Shown here one piece after another: positions 1 to 9,393 of a DNA stretch of 64,000 nucleotides; the first letter of the stretch is position 1, and every line of letters begins with the position of its first letter. The notes under the pieces were generated by a model. That model was given only the letters and a program-made list of their open reading frames with translations. It was not told the origin of the DNA and searched no databases. Location of the stretch: assembly GCA_014529385.2 (NCBI GenBank), contig CM043971.1, positions 91,561,340 through 91,625,339 on the forward strand. The letters run 5' to 3'. Position numbers and translations under genes: made by a program. This stretch comes from Adiantum capillus-veneris (lineage: Eukaryota > Streptophyta > Polypodiopsida > Polypodiales > Pteridaceae).

Positions 1-645
1 AGTGCCTTGCACTGGCTAGACTGGTAGGGATTCAGTGAGATGATATCCCGATTTATGTAGGTGCTCCAAACTTGGTTGCCACTGCTCTTGACGCCAAGTA
101 AATCATAGCACGAATTAGAAGCCTTTCATCACATGAAATTGGCCAAGCATCACGCGTTGCACAACAAACAATACTGTCCAAAGTAAATGCGAAACGTAAA
201 ATTGTGTGACACGTGTATCATATACACCCTAATTCAGTGATCTTGTATGCACCTCATAATGTTTTTGGCTGATCGTATAAGCCGAGATTATGTAGCTGGT
301 CTTACCAAAAATTACTGTACCAGAATAGAAATTGGGGCATAACACTACCCAATTCAAAAAGCGTACAATACTCTGAAAATCCACATTCAAGTATGAGAAA
401 ATTTCTGAGCATAACATGTTCAAAAGACATATAACTACTGTGCCCTGCACCAAAACTGGAGTTTATGTTGAATCACGCTCATGCATCATGCTTACGTTGT
501 CGTACATGTGGACATTGTTTTTTTTGATGCGTTCCTAAGAAATAAAAGCATAATTTTTGACTCTTTGCCCGTTGAAAGTCGGATTGTGATAGTCCCTTAT
601 CTACTACCAATTTGGATTGTGATAGTCACTTCCTGACCACGTTGG
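1..645. other. No gene recognised
   Basis: AT-rich sequence with only short chance reading frames. I see no protein motif, terminal repeat or RNA gene here. Confidence 0.5.
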
Positions 646-1170
646 TCACGACCAGATCTGTATCACAACCAATTTCTCTTGTGCCTGCTTGACCTGTGTG
701 GTCATAACTGATGGGAAAAAAACCCCTTGGGTTGCCGGCAAGTGAAAAGCTGATTCTGGTAACATATTGTAAATTAATCGTGTGAGATTTTCTACTTGCG
801 TAGCCAATATTTGGACCCGTACAGCTAGCTTGCAAAATTGGGCATCAAAAGTTTGCCAGTCCTGTCGAGTGACAAACTCCCTGGCATTCGACAAGTTACT
901 ATCATCCTCCAGAATATCAAACACGCTCTGAGGAGGAGGAGTAGATATTTCCGAAGAGAGAGATAGATCGCGTGGGTCCAAGTATTCAAAGTCAAACATG
1001 TGTTGATCATCAATTTCCGCATTCATGGCGAAAACATGTTGTGCAAACAAAAGAGAAAACAATACTTTGGAGTGCAGAAAGGCTTGTAGCCGTAGTATGC
1101 ACCGCAAACAGTGACAATTAGCCGTGCTAATTAGATTTGTAATCTTAATCAAAGATAAAATTTCCTTCAA
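646..1170 (-). CDS. Hypothetical 174-codon ORF, perhaps a retroelement gag fragment
   Basis: I do not recognise this protein. A more likely start than the first ATG is the one at 1026 (MNAEIDDQHMF), because the 48 codons before it are hydrophobic and look non-coding. From there the product is acidic and soluble-looking, with a Ser/Pro patch (STPPPQS) followed by a segment that could be helical (FDAQFCKLAVRVQILATQ). That layout resembles the N-terminal part of some plant gag polyproteins, but there is no zinc knuckle or other defining motif. No partner gene lies beside it. It may be a remnant of a retroelement or a chance ORF. Confidence 0.2.
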   Translation of the reverse strand: MKEILSLIKITNLISTANCHCLRCILRLQAFLHSKVLFSLLFAQHVFAMNAEIDDQHMFDFEYLDPRDLSLSSEISTPPPQSVFDILEDDSNLSNAREFVTRQDWQTFDAQFCKLAVRVQILATQVENLTRLIYNMLPESAFHLPATQGVFFPSVMTTQVKQAQEKLVVIQIWS

Positions 1171-1794
1171 AGCAAGTCGTTTTTGAATTGGGAAAGAATT
1201 GAACCCGAATCCCTTGGATTTGTGGTTGTCCCACTAGTAGGCAATTACAATCGGGATGTGCTTTGATAAGCTTCTCTTCGAACCCTTGCCCAATAGCAAT
1301 GCTGGAAGAAGACGACATACCAATTATTTACCCAAACTCGATTTTCTAAAGCTCTGCAATTTCTGTGGCAGTTATTGGATGTGCCAAGATACACGTCCTT
1401 GCCATATTGTGGATACCGGGGTTGTTTTTTGATGGTATGGGGTGTATTCCGGGGTGGGCATGCACCCTATCTTAAGTAAATTGCCCAAGGCCAAAGGCCT
1501 TAGGGTGCTGCAGTATGAAACTGTCGTCAAGCTTGGCGGTGGTGTTCACAACAGAGCCGGCGAGAGAGCGAAAGGGAGAAGGGCGTCGATGTGTTTCTCG
1601 GCTACGCTCGCCAGGGTCGGGTTCTATTCAGCTCTGCCTCGTGCTCCCATCAAGCCTGACCACAAGTGATTTGGAGCCGACCAACTAGCCACCTTCTCTC
1701 GACTCAACTGCACACGCTGCCTCGCATCGTCTTCCTCCGGCCTATCAAGGGGTCACTTCCATGGCTCCCTTTTCATGGACATGCAAAAGCATGA
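1171..1794. other. No gene recognised
   Basis: The 75-codon frame at 1442-1669 has no recognisable motif. The stretch ends at an abrupt junction with the Gypsy-1 integrase fragment. Confidence 0.45.
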
Positions 1795-1800
1795 GGGGAA

Positions 1801-2446
1801 GATTATCTTCTCTATGGCAATAGGCTATGTGTTACTGATGAGAAAGTAATTTATGAATCTCATGCTCCTTCTTATGCGGGGCATAAAGGTATTCAATCTA
1901 CTCTATGAGGAGTAGAAACATACTTCTATTGGCCTACCATAAAAGTAAACATACAAGACTATGTTTCCAAGTGCATGATATGCCAAAAGACAAAATATGA
2001 TCGAGAGAAGAAACTTGGATTACTCTAGCCATTGGCAATCCCTGATTCACCGTGGGAGAGCATATCCATGGATTTTATCTTTGGTTTGCCAAAGTCTATC
2101 CATGGGAATATCGGAATATGGACTATAGTTGACATTTTCAACAAACAAGCTCATTTCATACTTGTCAAAAAGACTATTAAGGCACATCAAATGGCAACCC
2201 TCTTCATATCTCAAATTTTCAAGTACCATGGCTTGCCAACATTCATTGTGTTAGATAGAGATCCTTGAATGACCAGTAATTTTGGAAGGGTCTCTTTGAA
2301 AATCTAGGTACTAGATTAAATTTCTCTTCAGTCTATCACCCACAAATGGATGGCCAAAGTGAAATAGCTACCTCCACGATCCTTGATCTACTAAAAGCCT
2401 ATGTTACAAAAGTAGATCAATGTTCTCAATGGGAGAAGTACCTACC
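1801..2446 (+). pseudogene. Gypsy-1 integrase, N-terminal part
   Basis: Retroviral-type integrase that would insert the element cDNA into chromosomal DNA. The frame begins inside the linker before the zinc-binding domain (YLLYGNRLCVT). It then shows the HHCC finger (HAPSYAGHKG ... CMICQKTK) and the catalytic core, with the first Asp in SMDFIFGLP and the second in VLDRDP. Several stops lie in frame, for example after GIQSTL, after KLGLL and after VLDRDP, so it is dead. The TIR insertion at 2447 splits the core just downstream of the catalytic Glu region (HPQMDGQSE). The part beyond the insertion resumes at 3154. Confidence 0.8.
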
Positions 2447-2955
2447 CCCAGGAGATTCACTCTATATACAAAACGGGACGCCACCTGCAAGTAGACAACT
2501 TTGATAAAACCACTATATACGACTCTTATTAGGGAAATATGACCCCCCTTTCTACGCTTATAGGAGAATCAATGAAGAAAACTATCATACCCGTATCTTA
2601 CGTATAAAATTTAGGTCTCACATGATCTAACTGAGTAAAACTAGTAAAAGAGTGTGTAGCATAGTGACTGGCAACATACTAAGGAACCACTTTTGTTGAT
2701 AACTAGATGTACCCTTAATGTGTCTTAGTTTGACTTTCAAATTATGTGCCCGATCAACCTGCACTTTGGCTACTTGTCCAATTTTGACCCATCCAAAGCT
2801 TGTATAAATTAACCCTTGACCTGCTCCAAATGAGCCCTTATCTATGACCGGCTTGATATGAAATTTAATGTGTGACCTGATAAAAAACTTTCCCATAATT
2901 CATCCAAGTTCTAGTGTATACCAGGACCAATTGTTATAAGTAATCAACCCGGGTC

Positions 2956-2991
<36 letters not shown>

Positions 2992-3144
2992 TTTTACGTA
3001 CGATACCCCCCTCTCTTATTTTTAAGCTTGGGAGATAAATTATTAAGGGCCTACCTCTAACTTATACGCTTATGTAACTTGTAAAAAAACCCCCCTCCCC
3101 TGTACTTACGTGGTGCGATAAGTTTTCCATGGTGAATCTCCCGG
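2447..3144 (+). mobile_element. Non-autonomous TIR DNA transposon, copy 1
   Basis: A 698 bp insertion inside the Gypsy-1 integrase gene. The 9 bp target duplication GTACCTACC is present at 2438-2446 and 3145-3153. The uninterrupted integrase sequence in Gypsy-3 shows a single copy of the site, which confirms an insertion. The ends are short inverted repeats: left CCCAGGAGATTCAC, right (reverse complement) CCGGGAGATTCAC. There is no transposase ORF. The interior contains a run of 33 C at 2959-2991. The body matches the copies at 42091-42777 (opposite orientation) and 55383-56143. A 9 bp duplication suggests the Mutator-like superfamily, although the TIRs are short for that group. Confidence 0.8.
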
Positions 3145-3153
3145 GTACCTACC

Positions 3154-3870
3154 TCTTGTAAAGTATGCATACAACAACACTATACATACTTCTCTCGGAA
3201 AAGCACCATTTGAGGTCATATAGGGAAGATCCAAAAGCCCCTTGCTACTCAAAGTATATGGGAAGATCTTCCCTGCCGATGAATATAAGCGAGACTTAAA
3301 AGAATCTTTTCAAAAGATTAAAGAAGCTATATTTATCTCTCAACAGAAGTAAAAGGCTGCTGCTAATGAGCACAAAAGAGCCTTGACCTTCAAGCAAAAT
3401 GATTGGGTCTTGCTAAAGTTTCGTGAAGCCCCTTTTAAGGCATGCCTCGGGCAAGAATCCTGCGGGACACCAAAAGTATAATGCTGAACTAGCAAAAAGA
3501 TACTATGGTCCCTTTCAAATTCTTAAGCCAATCAATGAGACGGCTTATCAATTAAAGTTGCCCATTCATTGGCTCATACACAATGCCGTCCATGTGAGCT
3601 TACTTAAGCCTTACAGAGGAGAGCCACTTCAAAAGCCGTCATTGAAGATCCTCCACAATTTGAAGGTCAAGCAGAGGTACTTTAACCCGAATCTATCCTA
3701 CGACATGAAGAAAAGGTCTTGCAAGATGGTAAGATTATCTAACGATATCTTATTAAATTCAAAATTTATCCTTTTCGAGATGCTAGATGGATCTAAAGAA
3801 TCCAACTTAACGATAGTATGCACCTTGTCAAGGCTTACAATAACTCACTTGAGTAAGCACATGTAAATGT
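3154..3870 (+). pseudogene. Gypsy-1 integrase C-terminus plus chromodomain
   Basis: Continuation of the Gypsy-1 integrase after the TIR insertion: the C-terminal DNA-binding part (YYGPFQILKPINETAYQL, HNAVHVSLLKPYRGEP) followed by a chromovirus chromodomain. The chromodomain reads in pieces as LRHEEKVLQDGKII, a stop, then RYLIKFKIYPF and DARWI, then another stop. In chromoviruses this domain steers integration to particular chromatin. Frameshifts and stops break it. The order integrase, chromodomain, PPT, LTR is normal for the family. The same domain, also broken, is seen in Gypsy-2. Confidence 0.75.
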
Positions 3871-4173
3871 ATATAATGTACAAAGTTTTTGTCGTATATG
3901 ACTCTCTTTCTCTTATTGTGCACAAATTTTAAGGTATGCATACTTATGATCATGTTCGTGGCGACGACTATGTCTCCCAAGCACCAAGTAGAACTTGTCA
4001 ATCTACTTTCGAGTATTGATATGGAATATAGACTAGACATGCTTGTGGCAGCTAAGTCTCCCAAGAACCAGATGGACTACTCATCCATTTTGGAAAGATG
4101 TCGCTAGGTAAAAAGGGATCATCTACCCACTAGGAAACCATGGACTAATGACTCTGCTTTATATTTCCTACCT

Positions 4174-4211
4174 CATAGTCGAGAACGACTATGATTTCAA
4201 GGGAGAGGTAA
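4174..4211 (+). promoter_or_regulatory. Hairpin and polypurine tract of Gypsy-1
   Basis: A perfect 8 bp stem (CATAGTCG / CGACTATG) with the loop AGAA at 4174-4193 is followed by the purine tract CAAGGGAGAGGTAA, which ends at the LTR start. The polypurine tract primes plus-strand DNA synthesis. The hairpin recurs at the same place in Gypsy-2. Confidence 0.6.
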
Positions 4212-4626
4212 TGTCATAAAATCTAATATCTAACTTTCTCAAATGTATTCTCGTCTTAAACAGGCCATTTAAAATGGGAGGATAATGAGAACAAGAGTTA
4301 GAATATTAATATGTGTTGCTAGGCTTATCTCAATAGGGGAACAAGAGGAGCGATAAACTACCAAAGAGAAATGTTAACCCAATGAAGCTTGAATTGAACT
4401 TAGGGTAAGCTTCATTAAGCCCCCAAAAGAATGGTATAAAAGTCCATTAATCTTGGGATTAATGGGAAATTTTAATACCAACTCTAGGTATTTAAGACTA
4501 TCTAAAACATTTCCTAAGGTTACCATGAGATCCAAGTGGGCAAGTGGCACCCCCCACTTGCAAGGGGTGAGCCCTAGATATAGGGAGATGAGAGAGAACA
4601 CACACACACACACACACTCACTCACT
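4212..4626 (+). repeat. Gypsy-1 3' LTR (5' part; right edge uncertain)
   Basis: Begins TGTCATAAAATC directly after the polypurine tract, like the Gypsy-2 LTR (TGTCATAATA in its sense strand). Beyond the first 150 bases the match to Gypsy-2 is weak. A short CA repeat lies near 4600. I could not find a convincing ...CA end or target duplication. Confidence 0.5.
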
Positions 4627-4764
4627 GTAGTAATTTAAAACCCCTAACCTATTGGTCACTCACTTCCTAAAGCTTCAGTTTGTTGAGTCTCCACCATTGG
4701 ACTTGGCCCTTCTAATTTACAAGGGACTTGTTGGGGTGGCGGTTTTTTCTGCCTAGGCTAATTG

Positions 4765-4765
<1 letters not shown>

Positions 4766-4852
<87 letters not shown>
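4766..4852. repeat. (CA)n microsatellite, about 43 units
   Basis: Uninterrupted CA dinucleotides from 4766 to 4852. A shorter CA run lies at about 4600-4618. Confidence 0.95.
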
Positions 4853-4854
<2 letters not shown>

Positions 4855-7800
4855 TACCACCTACCCATTAAGCAATCCTAAGCTTACTTAACTCTTGAAA
4901 TTCTATTGAAACCTACCGCCTATGGTATCCACCATGGGGCATGGCCCTTCTAAAAGCATGAGTGCTACATCGTGGTATTGCCTGGGGTTAACCCGGTCGT
5001 GAAAGCACTTGGGTTGCCTCTTCATTACACCTTGCAGGCGGCCTCACCATCTTTGTTGGGAATCTCTCCACTCATGGATATCTGTGCACTATGTAGTTAT
5101 GGAGACCTCCCTCCCTCCTCTATTTAAAAGGTGAGGGAGCAACTCTGTCCCTCACTTAGCTTTGTTTGTGCTCCATTTTTTACATAAAATGGGACTGCGT
5201 GTCTGTATATCTATTGCACCAAAGAATGGAGCTCACAACACAAGTAACACAGGTCTGCTACTTTTACTCATGGTTTTTTTTTTCGCACCTACATTTTTAG
5301 GGAAATATTTATGTACTGCGTTAGATGACATGACACCTTGAGTAGTTTTTACACTGTATAGTAAGGAACAATGGGTTGTTTTTTTTTTGCAAGGCTTTAA
5401 TCCCAGTATTGGGATTCTAATTGCTATCTGTATCGCATTATTTTTGTTGAGGATTCCATATTGGTGGTTCTTTTTTGGTATGGCTTACTACCTGCTGTCG
5501 CTTTTAAACTCTGGTTTTTCCAAAAAAAGGGGAAACCTACCTACTAGCTACTGTTTGGTGGACTGACCAATGGTTTGGTTACGGCTCTGCCGTGGTAATT
5601 GGTACGAACACACAACTTTTCTAGTGCTTACTAATTTGATTGCAGGCTGGCATGCTAACTGGTGCCTTTTTGCATGGGTTATTGTTCTATGACTGGATAA
5701 AACTTATGTTTTGGATATTGATGGGAGCTTGAAATGGGGTGGTGTTGTTCTACCCTTTGCACACAAGTAGTGAATATTTTTGTGGATAAATGGGCCAGGT
5801 GGCACGCTACTACTGTATCTCAACATGTCTTTAAAGGGTAATACTTTAGAGTTTCTGCTTACTAGCGGTTGCTGTTCCCTTTGGTGCTTGGTATTTGTTT
5901 TGGTATACTACCTACCACTGCTTAGGCTAGTTTTGTGAGCATAAGGGGTTTTACCATTGAACAATTTTATGTGACATCATTATGGTATGGGAAGTTGCCA
6001 TGACTGCATTCCATGACGACTTTTGGGGATTGTTCCCAAATTCTGGTTGAGTTACTGCTTATCGATAGTTACATGGGCATTATGGGTTTTTAATTATGGC
6101 GTAAACAAGGCTTGGCCCTACTGCATACAGGTGTTAGATGGTTTTCTCTGGCCCTATTTCTTTCAATTACTCGTTGAATGGCTAAAACCATCGTGATAAA
6201 GTACTACAAGGATCTCCTTTTTCATTCACATAAGGAATTGGAAACTGTATAGCATAATTCTTCTTTTTTTAGCTAGACTCATGTTCTTACTTGATTCATC
6301 AAGGGCATCTTTCCACCTGAGTTGGCCATAATGATGTATAAGGTAAGTGACTTGCAAACCAGTGGATTTGGATAACATGATGGGCCTAAAATTTACCCGA
6401 CTTAAAACAAACATTGAACTAGGCTATGGTTGGATTGGAACTATCATAGGAATTTTTTATATATACAAAAGAAAACCTATTTCATAAACTTCATATGATG
6501 GTGCTTTCATTAATCTAGGAAGATTAAACTGTGATAATAAAACTGGGGGGATTCAGACACTTGGATTAGAAGGGGTGATGGCTTTCTAATCAGAATGATA
6601 TAAAATTCTTCTCTAAATTAAAAAACTTTTGGGTTCTTTTTGAAAAACATTTGTCCACATAATTACTATGGACTTAGCTTGTAAAAGGTTAATTTTTTTT
6701 TTTGTAAGATGGACATGGATAACAACTGGTATAGTCCATTAATACCCGTAAAACACATCCAAGGATAACATATTTGTTATCTTGTTTGGATGGATGCAGG
6801 TAAGGACTCTATCTTATCTTGGAAGGTTTTCTTTAGCGTTGGCAAGTTGTCCTACACTGGATTACACATTCACTTACTGCTTGGGAAGTTCTTCTGTTAT
6901 TTGTATACTAGAATGAGGCCTCATTCTTACAAACATTGTACAAAAATAATGCTAAGACTGAGTTGTTTTTGTACTTATCATTTCCTTTTTTCTAAAGCCG
7001 GCTGTCTTTTGAATGTAAAAAGTCCAATTATGTCATATTATTTATGGTCAAACAGCTACACACACATCTGCTGCTGTTAATACAAGGATTAAACTCCTTC
7101 TGGATATAGGAGTGGCTTGTTGCCACAGCCTTGGTGTAATTAAATAGGGATTAGCCTCATTATCATGTATTAACTTAGGAAATCTCTTGTAAAAAAAAGG
7201 GGTTTGTATTTATGAGGTGAAATTCTTAATGGGAAATTTGTGGGTGGTTGCTTAATATACTTTACCTAGCACCTAGTGAGTTAAGGAAGATAATGGGTTT
7301 TAGACGAGGTGGCCTGACTCTGTATAATGTGTTCTCATATTCTTGATGATGTGGTGTCGTGCAGCTCCACTCCCATGCAAAGAAAGATGCCAGAAAAATG
7401 CACATTAAGTTTGTTTGAAGCTTATATGTTTAATGAATAGTGATTAAGGGCTGGTTGCAGGCCGAGTTCAATGCTGAATGAATGTCAAATGCGGCTGAGA
7501 GGGCCAAAACATGCCTTAATGATGCTAAAAAGTGTTATGATTAAAGTGAACATGGATGGGGTATTGTGCCCTAGAACTGCACTACTCGAAGTGCTCTCCC
7601 GGCCAGTCTTTACGGATCGTCGATTGGAGCTACGATGAAGAAGTTATGGTAGTTCAAAGTTCAAGTCGATTGCAGATCTGTGCCGGATTGGGAAATAGGA
7701 GCTGAGGGGATAAAAGTGAAATGAATGCATTGGACTAAATTGCTCACTTTGTGGAGCGCATCGGTCTTTTCAGATCGGGGATTGGACTTACGGTTGCCAA

Positions 7801-7896
7801 ATTATTGACTGTTTAAGATTTACCGGGAGCCAGGTCTGCACTAGCCCGGTCGACTCGGTTGGAGTGCCATCTCGAAGTATTTGTCTTTTTTTTGGG
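4853..7896. other. No gene recognised; possibly long-LTR or leader DNA
   Basis: About 3 kb of T-rich sequence without a convincing reading frame. The 96-codon frame at 6790-7080 has no motif I know. By position it may include the 5' LTR of element G1, but no matching second copy is present in the window. Confidence 0.4.
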
Positions 7897-8210
7897 TTTT
7901 GGAATGCAAATATTGCGGGGAAAGGCCAACATTGCTGTGGTTTGCTATAGAAAACTGAGTTGCTTGGCAGAGCTTGGCCGATATGTATGCAACATTTGGT
8001 GCTGTTACGAAGGCACAAAAAGTTCTTGTTGAGCTCTCTGACAAAAATGTTGTCTTTTGGGATTCAATGAGTATGGGCGATGTCTTGGTCGGTATGTATG
8101 CTTAATGTGGGGCCTTAATGAATCTTAGAGACCGACGGAAGCTTAGCAAAGCACTACCCGATATGTATGTCAAATGTGGTGTCCTCCCTTATGGAGCTAT
8201 GGCCGCCCAA
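7897..8210 (+). pseudogene. Decayed PPR (pentatricopeptide repeat) gene fragment
   Basis: Plant PLS-class PPR proteins bind organellar RNA, and their repeats carry stereotyped wording. Here the peptide FWNANIAGKGQH (7897 onward) resembles the usual WNAMIAGYAQHG motif. After a frame change, ADMYATFGAVTKAQKV, NVVFWDSM, GDVLVGMYA, a TAA stop, CGAL, and then PDMYVKCGVL follow at 7977-8190. The two MYA/MYV motifs and the NVVxW motif have the correct spacing style for PPR units. Stops and a frameshift make it non-functional. It sits in DNA that may be the LTR or leader of element G1, and a second, shorter trace lies at 41551-41610. Its parent gene is not in the window. Confidence 0.6.
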
Positions 8211-8533
8211 AGCCAATAAAAGGCAAGGCCGCTCACTAAATCAAGACCGGCCACTTGGACAATGCCCGCCCATGGGGTGGCCACCCAAAACCAATAGGTT
8301 TTTGTTTAAAAGGTGTGAAGCCAATTACAAAGAAGAGGGAGGTGATGGCAGCGAGCAGCGCAGAGGGCACAAAGGGAAGAAGAAGCGCTCATCGCGTGAC
8401 AGAGGGTGCTCGGACGGACCTGCTGCTGCAAAATCCAAAGATGACAAGAAGGCCGTTGCGTTCAACTTTGGTGCCACTCTCGCCGGAATCCGAGCTACTT
8501 GCCCCGTCAACTGCCATGTCATCAAGGGCTAAG

Positions 8534-8559
8534 ACCCATTAGCGACGTCGCTAATGGGT
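8534..8559. repeat. 26 bp perfect palindrome
   Basis: A 13-base arm (ACCCATTAGCGAC) followed directly by its exact reverse complement with no spacer. It lies upstream of a TATA-like sequence (ATATAAAG at about 8595) and of the G1 leader. Confidence 0.9.
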
Positions 8560-8734
8560 GCCTAGCTATTTTTAGCCAAGGAAACATGCATACATATAAA
8601 GAGAAAACATGTGGTTTGTTGATTCCTTCACCTCATCATCTTGGGGGCTCTTCTCCTTCTCCTCAGAAGCTCGATATTCTTAAGCCTCTTCCTCATCATC
8701 GTGTGTCTTCTTCTCCGGATATCTTCAAGCTTGG

Positions 8735-9080
8735 GAGTTCTTAAGCTCCTGATAATCGACAAGCTCTTAAGCTCACATAATTAAGCTCCTAAGCCTTCAT
8801 TAAAACCCTCCATAAGTGGATTCTCTCGCCCAATCTAATCCTATTTTCCTTAAGCCAAATTTCCTAAACCTACTCGGATGCCGAGCCGTAAGCCAAAGCT
8901 AAGCCTAATCGAATTCCTAAACTTCTTAATCTCAAAAGCTTGAGCTAAGCTCTACACATCAAGCCTAATCTCTCAAATTCATAAGCCAAACTCTCTAAAT
9001 CAAGCCTAATCTCAAACCATTAGCGGAGCCTAACCTAAATCGAGCTTCTAAGCCATCATTAGCCATTCGAATCGAGGAGC
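8735..9080 (+). repeat. Degenerate TAAGCC-rich leader
   Basis: Low-complexity stretch built of many diverged TAAGCC / TAAGCTC words. It lies between the TATA-like site and the gag start of G1, so it is probably untranslated leader of that element. Confidence 0.5.
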
Positions 9081-9393
9081 ACAAGGCAAAGTAAGCAGAG
9101 TTTCATCAATTTCTTGTTTAAGCACCTGATTTAAGCCAGATTTCTCCTTGTAAGAGCATTTAAGCTTTTATAGTGATTTGTTAACCATGGATTCTGTCGA
9201 TTATCTAGAAATTAGACGGACTGTTTGTTTTAAAATCTGCTGTCGATAATTGCGTATGCTACACCTTGTTTCCCGCACCTCTCACAGCCAGGGGCCTGGT
9301 GCCTTCTCGGCTCACCTTTCGCACAATTATCCCCCGACATTCTTGGTGAACTTGACGTGAAACGAGCTGGGGTGAGCAGTGTGGTGAAGAAGG

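Larger units (their letters stand above)
1795..4626 (+). mobile_element. Gypsy-1: truncated Ty3/gypsy chromovirus
   Basis: This is the 3' part of a plus-strand chromovirus: the end of RNase H, integrase, chromodomain, polypurine tract and the start of a 3' LTR. It belongs to the same family as Gypsy-2 (13373-24848) and Gypsy-3 (25434-26830), since the integrase and C-terminal peptides match closely. The 5' end is cut off at about 1795, so gag, protease and reverse transcriptase are absent. A TIR element interrupts it at 2447-3144. The right edge is uncertain: the LTR begins at 4212 and LTR-like DNA may run to about 4960. Confidence 0.8.

Noticed and set aside
8167-8532. 121-codon ORF, Lys/Arg-rich
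   Set aside because: It begins inside the decayed PPR trace in a different frame, an alternative frame overlaps almost all of it, and no domain is recognisable.
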